64,000 nucleotides of DNA from Monoplex corrugatus (GCA_030674185.1 CM060312.1:54197668-54261667), one strand, 5' to 3'; shown: positions 44,531-54,945, counted from the stretch's first letter. Numbers and translations are program-made. Notes: generated from the letters alone by a model not told the origin.

Positions 44531-45073
44531 CCCCCGCCACCCCATATGTCCCCATATCTCCTCCTGCGTCAGTGTAAAACTGGGTACCTAGATTTGAAAT
44601 ATAGTTTGTATAGTTTCTTATGCACAGGAGTTTATTTTTGTTTTGTTTCGCTTTTCTTTGTCATGTGTTTGGGTTGGGGGTGTTTTGTTTTGTTTGTTTT
44701 GTTTTGTTTTGTTTTGTTTTGTGTGGAAGGAGGATGCAGGAAAAGCAAAAATCCATTCAAATCCTTTATCTGTGTTCATTATGATGTATGTACTTGAAGG
44801 CCATAATGAAAAAAATTGACCAAACGGTATTGCATAGTATCATTGTCATGACCGTTGGAAAAGGAACATCAGTCAGTCAGTCAGTCAGACCCAGAAATAT
44901 GAAAACCTTCATCGTGGTTTGCATCTCGTAAACAAATATTAGAATGGTTTTAGAAAACAAAAACAAAAACAAAACAAAAAACATGCATTGACTGGAGCGG
45001 TCCTGGTCTCTTCTAGTCATGATACGAGTCCTGAATGTGTCGACTCATCAACCAACACTTGCTCATTTCGACA
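44531..45073. other. Unique DNA with (TTTTG)n
   Basis: (GTTTT)n at 44,682-44,722 and (CAGT)n at 44,871-44,888. No gene. Confidence 0.5.
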
Positions 45074-45264
45074 TTAACCCTTCGACTCCCTCACCCTGTC
45101 GACCAGCGTCCTGCTTTGTCAACCCTGCTAGCAAAGCAAAAACCTAACCCTTTGACTCTCTTACCTTATCCACCAGCTTCCTGCAGGAATCTGGTGGATA
45201 GGGTGAGAGTCAAAGGGTGAAGTTTTTGCCGTTGGTGAATAGGGTGCGGGAGTCAAAGGGTTAA
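45074..45264. mobile_element. TTAA palindromic element, copy f
   Basis: TTAA at 45,074-45,077 and 45,261-45,264. Left outer arm of B type ('gtcaaccctgctagcaaagc'), inner hairpin about 45,146-45,220 centred on 'cttcctgcagg', right outer arm of short type. The inner left arm has GACTCTC (45,154-45,160) mirrored by GAGAGTC (45,205-45,211); the right arm has also lost a few bases. Confidence 0.9.
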
Positions 45265-46020
45265 ATGGAAGAAGATGAGAAAAAGGACAAACGAAAACTA
45301 GTGTCAGCATCATCAACAACAACGACAACACCACCACCAGCAAACAACAACAACAAGAATGTTATTTATCGAAAAAGAGGACTTAGGCTCCATCGAGACC
45401 CGGACCTGTATTTCAGCGCAGACGACAAGTTTCCGATTATCGCCATTTCCACATTTCATCGTCTGCAGCTCTCGACCACACGTCTGGTCATCCAGTGAGA
45501 CAGATAATTGCGTCTGCACTTTGGCATTCAGCCGATGAGTTGTTTAATGCGTTAAGAGCATCAACTACTACATCTCCTATGCACACCCCCCCACCCCCCC
45601 ACTGCCACTCCTTCCCCTTCTTCTCCCCCCCCCCCCACTTATGCATCCCACCTTTTCTCCTTCCCCCTCCCCACTTGTGCATCTCACTCGTTCTCCAAAC
45701 CCGTATAAACGATTTCCTATAAATCAGAAACGAACTGTTGGTGTGGAGGACATGGGGTTAGTCTGACCTGCAGGTCTTGGTTCCAGGAACTTGGTCGCTG
45801 GTCTGCTGTAACTTAGGGAGGGGGGGGGGGGTAAGTCTGCCCCCCAAAAGTTTCCCCATATCAAAATGCCAGCCTTTTCCAGACTCGTGTCGTAGAGCGC
45901 GGTTCCAGAATTCCTTTCTTCAGCGGTAGGCTGGAAACTTCCCGACACTTCTCGCCCTTTTCTTGTCTGTCGGAGCCTCGCAAAACACTTGTTGATTACG
46001 TGTTCTTGGGTTATCGTAAT
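45265..46020. other. Unique DNA; no supported gene
   Basis: AAC/ACC-type repeats at 45,315-45,356, then a complex segment 45,360-45,570, then C-rich sequence to 45,690. A 77-codon frame at 45,265-45,498 begins inside poly-acidic and poly-Thr/Asn repeats and has no splice or homology support that I can see. Confidence 0.4.
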
Positions 46021-46034
46021 TTGTGTGTGTGTTG

Positions 46035-46101
<67 letters not shown>

Positions 46102-46175
46102 GTGTATGGTTTGTGTGTGTGGGGGGGGCGTTATTCCCACATATGTGCTTTTAGACGGGGGGGGGGGGGGTGGTG
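46021..46175 (+). repeat. (GT)n and poly-G
   Basis: (GT)n at 46,022-46,122 with a poly-G run near 46,120, and a second run of about 14 G at 46,156-46,170. Confidence 0.96.
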
Positions 46176-46424
46176 GGGGAGGTGCGTAAGGAATGAATGA
46201 ATCTATGTAATCATGAAGACATTGTATCAATTAAGGTAACAATTAATGTAACATCAAACAAATTAACGAACAAAGGAAAAACAATCAGAACATTATATCA
46301 GTCAGGCTTCATCGGATTTGTCGGGACTGTGTGGGAGTTACAGGTATAAAACAATTGGGCTGAATCAAAGGAAACGACCTACAGGACTGTGCAGTAAACG
46401 TCTAGCAATGTGTAAATACAGTGT

Positions 46425-46516
46425 GCGTGCGTGTGTGTGTGTGTGTGTGCGCGCGCGCGCGCGCGTATGCCTGGATGTGTGTGTGTGTGTGTGTGCGCGC
46501 GCGCGTGTGTGTGTTT
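46425..46516 (+). repeat. Two (GT)n(GC)n blocks
   Basis: (GT)n runs directly into (GC)n at 46,449-46,466 and again at 46,493-46,506, a tandem pair of the same compound structure. Confidence 0.96.
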
Positions 46517-46784
46517 AGATAGTTATGCAGACAGCTGTTATGACGACTGAGTAGTCGGAGAAGAAAAACCCTAAGAGGATTGTTTTCCTTTCTCCAGTTC
46601 CAGTATTCCATCACTGCAACAAAGTGAAGATAATGCACACTGTTGTTCAACTGCTAGTTTTACCGTATTGTGTCTAAGGGTGACGAGCCTGCCATCTACC
46701 ATCAGTTTGTATCAGGTTGTTTACTACAACATTGTTGGCAACTGTTGATGCAAGCACTTTAGTTTGAGATAACGTCTGGCTGGC

Positions 46785-46846
46785 TGTCTCTCTGTCTGTC
46801 GCTGTCTCTCTCTCTTTCTTTCTTTTTTTTCTTTCACACACACACA

Positions 46847-46884
<38 letters not shown>

Positions 46885-46975
46885 CTTCTTCCTCTCTCTG
46901 TCTCTCTCGCTTTCTTTTCTTTTTTCTTTCTTTCTTCCTGTCTTTCTTTCTTTCTTTATCTCTGTCTCTTTCTGT

Positions 46976-47044
<69 letters not shown>

Positions 47045-47110
47045 TCTCTCTCTCTCTCTACTCTCTCTCTCTCTCTCTCTTCGCTGTCTTGCTCTGTTCT
47101 CTGTCTGTCT

Positions 47111-47186
<76 letters not shown>
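46785..47186 (+). repeat. (CT)n/(TTTC)n, (GT)n, (CT)n, (CA)n compound
   Basis: CT- and TTTC-rich sequence to 46,978, (GT)n at 46,978-47,043 (about 65 bases), CT-rich spacer of about 68 bases, then (CA)n at 47,112-47,186 (75 bases). The GT and CA arms are perfectly complementary and could form a hairpin with stem of over 60 base pairs. Confidence 0.97.
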
Positions 47187-47188
<2 letters not shown>

Positions 47189-47194
47189 ACTCGA

Positions 47195-47345
47195 GTGTTT
47201 CATGGGTCTCGTTGTTCCGTCCCTGTTGTAAGACCTTGCCATTGTATAGGGTTTTGCGCAGGCTTAGAAAGTCTACCAGATAATTGTTGGTGGATTTGGA
47301 TGGAGCACGTATGGAGTTGTCCGATTGTGATGAATCCACCTTGAA
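47195..47345 (-). repeat. Family C repeat
   Basis: Plus-strand words 'agaccttgccattgtatagg', 'gttttgcgcaggcttag', 'accagataattgttgg' and 'ttgtccgattgtgatgaatc' are the reverse of family C. It is followed directly by a second copy, so two lie in tandem. Confidence 0.8.
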
Positions 47346-47905
47346 CAAACTTCAAACTCTAGTGTTCCTTGGGTCTCGGCCCCTCTCTGTTTTAAGGCCT
47401 TGCCAGTGTATAGGGTTTTGTGCAGGCTCCGGGGATTCGCCAGGTACGTTCTGGCACATCGGGGTTATCATCATCATAATCATCATGTGCCCTGCCGCAT
47501 GGCGTTGGCGATCATGGCCCTCCATATATATGTATCCCTTGTCGCTGCAAGTGCAACTTCTACGCTCTCTGTCCTCAGCCTCCCTGCAAGTCGTCCAATA
47601 TTTTCTCCCTGGGTCTACCCGGTGCTCTCTTTCCCTCCAGCTTTCCTGTTGTGACTGGGTGCTCTAATTCACCTTTCCTCATAAAATGGCCAATAAAAGT
47701 TGCTTGTCTTTTCCTGATTTTCTTTATCAATGATCTTCTTGTGTCAGCCTCCATCAAGACTGTCTCGTTTATTTTCTTTGCTGTCCATGGAACTCTCAAC
47801 ATTCTTCTTAGAAACCACCTCTCGGCTGCTTCAGTCTTGTTCCGGCTTTGGATGGAATGCATATTATCGGATCTCCGAGTGCGATGAATTCATCTTGAAT
47901 AAATT
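47346..47905 (-). repeat. Family C repeat split by a LINE
   Basis: One half is at 47,346-47,460 ('aaggccttgccagtgtatag', 'gttttgtgcaggctcc'), the other at 47,850-47,905 ('gaatgcatattatcggatct', 'gagtgcgatgaattcatctt'). Joined, they are colinear with the copy at 47,195-47,345. The LINE end at 47,463-47,850 lies between. Confidence 0.8.
47463..47850 (-). mobile_element. Non-LTR retrotransposon 3' end nested in family C
   Basis: The minus-strand frame encodes the RT C-terminal tail: RNKTEAAERWFLRRMLRVPW, KIRKRQATFIGHFMRKG and GKRAPGRPREKILDDL. A one-base deletion relative to the 19.1 kb copy shifts the frame near 47,590. The original frame resumes with the block IWRAMIANAMRQGT and stops at about 47,481. 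Tail of TGATGATTATGATGATGAT. The RT core and endonuclease are missing. Inserted into a family C repeat, so it is younger than that repeat. Confidence 0.9.
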
Positions 47906-48099
47906 CCAGAACTTTTCCCCTGTCTTTTTCTATATCTTCCCCCCCCCCTCCCTCCCCCCAGGCTTTTGATCAAGGCTAATTAAAGACTAAAAGTGAAGGT
48001 CGGAAATATTTTCCTGTAAAGGAGATGATCGTTTCCAGAGGCTTTTTGATTTTTAGTGAGATATGCGGAAGCAATTTTACGTAATTCAGGCCTGTTTTT

Positions 48100-48376
48100 A
48101 TATGTGGTTTAGTGTCCTTAGTTATATTTAAATTTGAATTCAGGTTGTTGTCCTGCGCGATAAATTGGACGGAGTGGTAAAACGCCAGGGGCATTTCCTT
48201 AGATTATGTGCGCGAATGCATTGATATGTTTACTTATTTTTCTCTTCCTTTTTTTCCACCTGTTGAAGTATTGTGTGTTTTGACACGGTTATAGCCCTAA
48301 CATGGCTCTACGCTGTCGGCTGGGCTTTAAATAGCTCTACGCAGTCGGCTGGGCTTTAAACAAAAAGTAATAGTAA
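48100..48376 (+). repeat. Family D repeat with duplicated 3' end
   Basis: Full-length copy: 'gttgtcctgcgcgataaatt', 'ccttagattatgtgcgcgaa', 'gttgaagtattgtgtg', then the 3' block twice: 'ggctctacgctgtcggctgg' and, 34 bases later, 'agctctacgcagtcggctgg'. Tail of AGTAAC repeats. The doubled end resembles the start of tandem amplification. Confidence 0.82.
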
Positions 48377-48699
48377 CAGTAACTCGTACCAAAGAGAATA
48401 GTTATTGCCTACCCTCTTTGCTCGTACTAACAATATTTACGGTTGGCTCAGTGAAAAGTGTGCTGGCATAGTTTCTCCGTAAGGCGTGTACTGTTTTGGC
48501 TGGCATCCCAGAAACAGGCTTCTGCAACCGAACGACAAATCAAAGAGGATGCACAGTGCTTATCGCGTTCTGAACACTAGGGCAACCGTTATCACAGAGA
48601 CTGCATGTATATGTAGCTTGAAACACACTGACTCGACACTTGTTTTATCAGTATGATGCCACGTAGTTTATGTATGCACACGTGTGCTCGCGTGCGCGA

Positions 48700-48861
48700 G
48701 CGTGCTCTGTCTATCTTGTTTGTTTGTCTTTCTGTTTGTTTGTCTGTCTGTCTCTGTCTCTTTTCTCGCTTTCTCTCTTTCTCTCGCTCTCTTTCTTACT
48801 TTTTCTTTTTCTCTTCTGCCTCTCTCTCTCTCTGCTCTCTCTCTCTCTCTCACACCACACA

Positions 48862-48944
<83 letters not shown>

Positions 48945-49045
48945 ACACAAGCAAACAGACAAACACACACACTCAAACACACACACACAAACACTCACAC
49001 ACACACCACCACACGCGCGCGCGCGCGCGCACACACACATTAATA
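48700..49045 (+). repeat. (CT)n/(TTTC)n then (CA)n with (CG)n
   Basis: TCTG/CTTT-rich sequence to 48,852, then about 190 bases of (CA)n with variants, ending in a (CG)n core at 49,013-49,031. Confidence 0.97.
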
Positions 49046-49943
49046 CACGCAGCTGTGTGAACAGAAATAGGAAATGGCGAGGGATGACACTTTATGGAGG
49101 AGCGGTGGAAGGCTGATAGAAGAGTTTTTAAGCAGCCATGACAGTTGTTGATATGGGTGTACAAATCTGTGGCTCTAAACTTGGGCCTTTGGCGTCTTCC
49201 TTGACACGGACCCTGATAACGGGCATTAACTCTGATTTTTGCTGACGTGGGAAACTGGACAGTAGATGGTCAAACTACAATTGTGTTCTCTTTTGATCTT
49301 TTGTTTCGGTTTGGTTTGAGTTCCCCCCCCCCCCCCCCCCCAGGTGTATTCATGATTGGGTTGAGTGGGAGTGGTTTGGTATGTGTGTTGGAGAAGGGGA
49401 GGGGTAGCGTCGAATTTGATTACGAAAATGTTTAAAATCCCTTTTTCAGAGTCGTCCATACGCGGGACATTTACTGAATGTTCTTTGGACATACATCTGG
49501 TGGAAGACTCTGACTCTTTGACATACATTTGTTGAAAAATTCTGAATAGAATAAGAGTCCTCTGTTAAACAAACGAACAAAGAAAAATAAAACCAGGACG
49601 TTCTGTCCAGGACTCACCGTTTCGATCACTAATGATGTGAAATGTGGTAACTTCGGCTACTTGTAGGGCCACCCAAGCCGGCTAGGTCGAAGGGTAGTGG
49701 CCTGACAAAGCGCGATCCACTGGTTCCCAGGTTGTGGGTAGGGCACAAGGCTAACAAGCCATCCCGGGAAAGTCTTTTCACAGAAACAGCATAGAAGAAA
49801 CCAAAGTCTGCGATGTGTGACAGGCTGGCAGAATCATGGGAAGATGGCCTGAAATAGGCACAGACACAGAGAAAGACAAAGAGTCTGAGAGGGGGAACAG
49901 GAGGAAGATGGGATGGATCTGAATCTGTCTTCCATTTCTTAAA

Positions 49944-49975
<32 letters not shown>

Positions 49976-50390
49976 GAAAAAGAAGTAGGAAGGAGAGAAA
50001 GAGCATCGTTATGCAGGAAACGTTATTTCACGTGTGGCGTGTGTGATGATACGGTTAGACAAGAACGGCCGTTAGGCCTGTAACGGAGGCTGTAGTGAGA
50101 TGACCTCTTCTTTCACACCTGTGAGATAGGTGTAAGTCTGAGACATCCCACAGACATATTCGTCTTCTTCGTGTCTTCTATCGCTCTGCCCAGTGCGGAA
50201 GGTCACACCAAGGGTTCTCCATCGTCTAAATACTTCCCCGTGTCCATGCAGTTTAGACAGATCATAAAGCCAATCCTTCAGATGTCCCCAGGAGAATCAT
50301 CTGGCCAGAACACATTTATTTCATCTTCTTCTTTCCTTCGCCCTTTACATGAACAGACCACATCTGACTGTGAATGTGGCCAATTGTTTG
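49046..50390. other. Unique DNA, no supported gene
   Basis: Poly-C of about 20 at 49,323-49,342 and poly-A of about 26 at 49,940-49,966. The segment 50,170-50,380 is complex with a long plus-strand frame that runs on into (TTG)n and (TGG)n repeats. I see no splice sites or recognisable domain. Confidence 0.4.
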
Positions 50391-50394
50391 TTTG

Positions 50395-50426
<32 letters not shown>

Positions 50427-50500
50427 TTGTTAGGTTGTTTTTGTTTGTTTTTGGTTTTGTGTTGTTGTTGGTGGTGGTGGTGGTGATGGTGGTTTTTTCC
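50395..50500 (+). repeat. (TTGC)n, (GTTT)n and (GGT)n
   Basis: (CTTG)n at 50,398-50,424, GTTT-rich to 50,460, (TGG)n to about 50,492. Confidence 0.95.
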
Positions 50501-50587
50501 CCCAGTTCCCCAGAGCTTGTTGGTCAGAGGAGTTGTTGTTGGTCATGTCCCCTGTGGTTCCCCTTGACGGAGGCGACATCACTGCAA

Positions 50588-50672
50588 TATATATATATGT
50601 TGTCTGTATGCATGCATGCTACGTTGCATACGTACGTGCGTGTGTGCGTGCGTGCGTGCGTGCGTGCGTGTG
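50588..50672 (+). repeat. (AT)n, (GCAT)n and (GTGC)n cluster
   Basis: Short (AT)n, then GCATGCATGC, ACGTACG and (GTGC)n in series, all alternating or palindromic words. Confidence 0.9.
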
Positions 50673-50875
50673 TGTTTCTGTCGGCATGTATCTTGGTGAG
50701 TGTCATGCGGATAAAGAGCATTGACTGCTACCCTCATCATCGTGTACCCTTCTTCCCCAGTTCTGCTGCTACCGTCATCTTGCCCTCCTTTAGACTGCCA
50801 CCAGAAAGTCACCATTACAACCTCCATTGTCCTACCCCCGTCACCACTACTCCTGCTACCACCACCATGGTAGTC

Positions 50876-51076
50876 TTAACCCTTTGACTACTGTACCCTA
50901 TCCACCAAACTGCAAAAACTTTAACTCTTTGATTCCCTCGCTCTGTCCACCACCAGCTTCCTGCAGGAAGTTGGTGGATATGGTGAGGGAATCAAAGGGT
51001 GAAGTTTTTGCTTTGCTAAGATGGTTGATAACAATGCAGAATGCTCGTGGACAGGGTGCGGGAGTCAAAGGGTTAA
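50876..51076. mobile_element. TTAA palindromic element, copy g
   Basis: TTAA at 50,876-50,879 and 51,073-51,076. Left outer arm of short type, inner hairpin about 50,921-51,000, right outer arm of B type. The inner left arm carries GATTCCC (50,931-50,937) and the inner right arm GGGAATC (50,987-50,993), a mirrored change from the usual GACTCCC/GGGAGTC. Confidence 0.92.
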
Positions 51077-51309
51077 AATAGTGGTAGTGTATCTTAGAAC
51101 GGCCGCCACAGTCACTCACTCCCCTGAGCATTGTCACCGTCAAGTCTGTGACCTTCGTCGTTCTAATTACCAAAGTGACGTGGCTTGGTACACAGTGCCC
51201 TTGTCCTTTGAAGTGTAGAAACACCCACACGCCACTGGTCCTATCGTTGACTGTCATCATTTTGGCTTGTCCCTTGATGAACCTGCTCTGTTGTCATCCA
51301 TAGACTTCC
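51077..51309. other. Unique DNA, no gene
   Basis: Complex sequence without recognised features. Confidence 0.4.
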
Positions 51310-51705
51310 CTTACTCGCACACATACACGCGCACGCGTACACACTCACGTAATATACACAGACTCGCATACATACACATATTCACATACATGCACACACT
51401 CACATACATACGCTTACTCGCATACATACACACACCCACACATACGAACACACACCCCTCACACATTCATACTCACACAAGCACGAATGCACGTCCACAC
51501 ACATGCGCGATCCACACACACACATTCTCTTTATCTTTCTCTCCTTCTCTCTCTTCTCTCTCTCTCTCTCTCTCTTTGTTTCTCTCCCTCTTTCTTTTCT
51601 TTCTCTCTCTGTCTCTCTCCTTCTCTCTCTCTCTCTCTCTCTCTCCACAAATACACACCCACCACACAACCCCGACAACACACACACACCACACACAGAC
51701 AGAAG
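51310..51705 (+). repeat. (CA)n-like, (CT)n, (CA)n cluster
   Basis: Diverse CACATA-type repeats to 51,525, CT-rich to 51,642, then CACC/CA repeats. Confidence 0.94.
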
Positions 51706-51909
51706 AGACAAAAACAGCTTTACGCTTAGATGCTGGCTTACAGCACGAACAGTATTAAAACGAAGATGAGTAATTGATCAGTGGACGGCTGGTGCTAGAC
51801 GAAGTACTAATCAATTAATAATCATGACTGTTTATTGGATGGACGGACGTCGACCCGGGTACTCAGCGTACATCTGAAAAAGCAGGACGAGTGGGGTATG
51901 AGGAGTAGA

Positions 51910-52110
51910 GAGAGTGTGTGTGCATGCGTGTGCGCGCGCGCGCGCGTGTGTGTGTGTTTTATGTGTATGTGTGTTTTGTGTGTATGTGTGGGTTTTTTTT
52001 TTGTGTGTGGTTGTGTGTGTGTGTGTGTTGTGTGTGTGTTGTGTGTGTGTGTGTGTGTGCGCGTGCGTGCGTCCGTCCGTGCGTGCGTGCGTACATGTGA
52101 GTGTGTGGCG
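51910..52110 (+). repeat. (GT)n with (GC)n core and GTGC variants
   Basis: A (GC)n core at 51,931-51,946, GT-rich to 52,060, then CGTG/CGTC repeats to 52,095. Confidence 0.95.
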
Positions 52111-52214
52111 AGATAGGGGAGGGGGTTAGGCTAGTTTGTATCGTCTGAGGTCAGTGTCCCTGTACTTTAGTAGGGTCAGCTAGGATACTGGATGTCGTAT
52201 CACGTCAGCATTTC

Positions 52215-52440
52215 TTATGCATATCGAGACTGGCACACGGGGCGCCTAATTGCATCTGCACATCACTTGAAATAGCTGACCACTAGCTCAACTGCCTCTA
52301 TTAGGTATTATAGAGACTGACAGGGCAGCGCTTGATTATATCTTGTGGGTCTGTTGGAGTGCTTGACCACAATAATTATAGTGTCTGGCTCAGCAACGCT
52401 GTATTTATGTATTTCGAATGCTTGACCATGTTGTACGTCT
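52215..52440 (+). repeat. Degenerate repeat, about 90-bp period
   Basis: Three loosely similar units. Shared words are 'cgagactggca.a.gg.cgc', 'tatagagactgacaggg.agcgc' and 'tatagtgtctggctcag.aacgc', and 'gcttgaccac' occurs twice plus a variant. Old tandem array. Confidence 0.6.
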
Positions 52441-52448
52441 TCCAGTTT

Positions 52449-52880
52449 TGAAGATAAGGAACACAGATACATATGGTATGTCATTTACATGTAACCAAGA
52501 ATGTTCCAATGATAGACTGATACAATAGTAGTATATGGAATGTGGACTAGGTAAAACGTAAGCTAGGTAGGACCTGAGGACCTGGTCAGCTCATGGATTT
52601 ATGTGCAGGCTTAGTCCTTTGACTCCTTTACCTTCCCACCAACTGTAAAAACTTAACCTTTTGATTCCCTCATCCTGTGTGAGGGAATCAAAGGGTTAAG
52701 GTTTTGCTTAGCTAGCATGGTTGCCAATGCAGGATGCTGGTGGACATGATGCGGGAGTCAGAGGGTTAAAGCTTGTGCCATGATCAACCCTACACATGGC
52801 ACCTCTGACGTTTGTGCATATGGAATTCATTCTGACCGCGGAGACGTCATCTTGAGAAACTGAAACTGAAACCAGTTTTA
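52449..52880 (+). repeat. Family B repeat interrupted by a TTAA element
   Basis: Left part 52,449-52,610 ('catttacatgtaaccaagaa', 'ctaggtaggacctgaggacc', 'gatttatgtgcaggc'). Right part 52,771-52,880 ('gcttgtgccatgatcaaccc', 'gtttgtgcatatggaattca', 'gagacgtcatcttgagaaac') ending in GAAACT repeats. The two parts are continuous in the 12.9 and 60.4 kb copies. Confidence 0.82.
52611..52769. mobile_element. TTAA palindromic element, copy h, nested in family B
   Basis: TTAG at 52,611-52,614 (a decayed TTAA) and TTAA at 52,766-52,769. Inner hairpin shortened: GATTCCCTCA (52,663-52,672) and TGAGGGAATC (52,680-52,689) are separated by only seven bases, and the usual 'ccaccagcttcctgcagg' loop arms are gone. 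Right outer arm of B type. Family B at 60.4 kb has an unoccupied TTAA at the corresponding point (60,405-60,408). Confidence 0.9.
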
Positions 52881-52999
52881 TGTATAATAGAGGCTGTGTG
52901 AGGTCTGTGCGTACCATATGAAATTTTAGCTTGTAGTTTGGAGATAATTCAGTAGCGATTGATTGCGTTGGGACATTTGCATAATTATACTCTCTACCC

Positions 53000-53165
53000 A
53001 AATTTGCCAGCAGTTATCTGGCATATTCCTTGAGCCTGCGCAAAACCATATGCGCAGGTGAGGTCTTGATATAGGGGAGTGGGTAAGAGGAAGAGGGACC
53101 TATGAAACAGTAAGCTGATACCACCGGACTGATGGAAGCGTTAAGATGGGCAGTTAACATGCCAC
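53000..53165 (+). repeat. Family C repeat
   Basis: 'aatttgccagcagttatctg', 'gagcctgcgcaaaaccatat', 'ggtcttgatatagggga' and 'agctgataccaccggact' match the 57.9 kb copy in order. Confidence 0.8.
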
Positions 53166-53198
53166 ACTTTTTGTTTTACTGTTGTTGTTTTTAATGTC

Positions 53199-53280
53199 CT
53201 ACAGGAAGCTGGTGGATAGGGTGAGGGAATCAAAGGGTTAAGTTTTTCTTGTGGATTGGGTGTGGGAGTCAAAGGGTTAA
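53199..53280. mobile_element. TTAA palindromic element, copy i, right half only
   Basis: Begins at the hairpin centre ('ctacaggaagctggtggata') and continues through GGGAATC AAAGGGTTAAG to an outer right arm ending at TTAA 53,277-53,280. The complete left half is missing, so the break is at the palindrome centre, where hairpin nicking or deletion is expected. Confidence 0.8.
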
Positions 53281-53297
53281 AATAGACTCTGGTGCAA

Positions 53298-53589
53298 AGT
53301 GGGGGGGGGGGGGGGTAAGAAACGTCCACGCTTTGCGAGCAAATTGAAGCTTAAAAGTCTTACGATTTACTTTGTCTTTATTCTTGAAAAAAAATTGTTT
53401 ATTTATTTGTTTGTTTATTTGTTTACTCATTTATTGATCGTTAACATAGTTTCCTTGTATCCATCTTCATTGCTTGCGTGTTTCCGCTCTCCCACGTACG
53501 TAGTTTTGACGTTAAATACGCGATTTTATGGTCCATGGGCGGTCAGGATAACTCGGTGTTCTGACGAGATGTGTGTGTGTGTATGTATG

Positions 53590-53667
<78 letters not shown>

Positions 53668-53720
53668 GGTGTGTGTGTTGTGGTGGTGATGTACATGAGA
53701 GAGAGAGAGAGAGAATAGAA
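53298..53720 (+). repeat. Poly-G, unique DNA and (GT)n microsatellite
   Basis: Poly-G of about 14 at 53,300-53,314, unique AT-rich DNA, then (GT)n at 53,567-53,680 with TGTTG interruptions, (GA)n at 53,699-53,714 and (CCGT)n/(CTGT)n at 53,727-53,757. Confidence 0.93.
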
Positions 53721-53888
53721 TCGTGTGTCCGTCCGTCCGTCCGTCTGTCTGTCTGCCTGTGTGAAACAACCGCCACGTGCTGTAGGGCAGATCACTGACG
53801 TGAATGCTATATTGTCAAAAATAGCTAGCTGGAAGCAGACGTCATTTGGTGCCGTTATCTGCTGCCCAGCCCTGCTAGTTTTTTGGAG

Positions 53889-54945
53889 AGCAGATGGTTT
53901 GGATCTTGTCTGTGAGGGTACTGCCATGGCCTGCCTGTTTCTGTCTGTTCTCATTCCACTGCTTGTATGGGTCTCTGTGCGTTGTTGTTGTTGTTGTTGA
54001 TTATATTGATGATGATGATGATGATGATGGAAGTACACTGTATGTTTAGTGTTGCTGTCGTTATGATCTGCGTGTCTTTGTAGTATAATAATAGTGATTG
54101 TTGTTGTTGTTGTTGTTGTTACTCTTGGTCTTGTTCTTGTTGATGGTGGTATCTGTTTAATGTTGCTGCCCTTATGATCAGCTTGTCGTTATAGTAATAG
54201 TGATAGTTGTAGTTGTTGCTGGTGAGAGAGAGAAAGAGAGAGATTTGTTTTATTTGGTTGGATGGTTTGTATATTAAATTTCGTTTTGTATTTATTTATT
54301 TGTTTATTTATTTTTTTTTATTTTTTTTTTTATTTTGTGTGTGTGTGTGTGTGTTTGTGTGTGAATTTGGATTTGAACAGCAGATGGTTTGGGTCTGGTC
54401 TTGAAGATACTGCCATCCGCTTGTTTTGTGTGTTCTGTCTTGTGTGTCAATCGGGCTGAGTGCGTTGTTGTTGTTGGTGGTGGTGGTGTTTTCAGTTGCT
54501 GTTGTTGTGATTAATGTGTCCTAGGAGTGTTTCTTGTTGAAGTGGCTGTTATTGTTGTTGTTATTAGTGGTGATGGTGGTGACGTACCTGTATGGGTGTG
54601 TGTGTGTGTGGATGGATATGTGTGCGCGCACGAGTGTGTGTGCGCGCGTTGTGTTGGTGGTGATGTTTTTACGTCGTTTAGGAAGCAGATGATTTGGTCC
54701 TGCTCATGAGAATACTGCCATAGGCTTCTTCCGTCTGTTCTCTGTCCATTTGATTGTCAGTATTAATAGATCAAGGGTTCAGTGTGTGTGTGAGAATTGT
54801 TGGAGTTATTGGTATGAGGAGGAAGAGTAAGAGGATGCTGTTTTTGTTGTTTCTATTTCCTGTGCAAGTTTAGGGAGCTGATGATTTAGGTCTGGCTTTG
54901 TGGGTACTGCCGTGGGCTCGTTCTGCCAGTTCTCACGACACTCCT
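53889..54945 (+). repeat. Long-period decayed repeat, four copies of a 75-bp core
   Basis: The core 'gcagatggtttgg.tct.gtct' plus 'actgccat.ggctt.tt' begins at about 53,889, 54,377, 54,681 and 54,872. Between cores are (TTG)n, (ATG)n, (GT)n and 'taatgttgctgcccttatga'-type words, the last present twice (about 54,038 and 54,157). Period lengths are unequal (488, 304 and 191), as expected from microsatellite growth and deletion inside an old tandem array. Confidence 0.75.

Noticed and set aside
45265..45498. 77-codon frame MEEDEKKDKRK...
   Set aside because: Begins in acidic and Thr/Asn codon repeats directly after a TTAA element, with no splice sites, homologue or codon bias that I can recognise.
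46724..47344. Frames rich in Cys-Val, Thr-His or Ser-Leu
   Set aside because: Translations of (GT)n, (CA)n and (CT)n.
50171..50887. 238-codon plus-strand frame
   Set aside because: The second half is translated from TTGC, GTTT, GGT and GTGC repeats; the first 70 codons have no recognised domain. The DNA segment at 50,170-50,380 may deserve a homology search.
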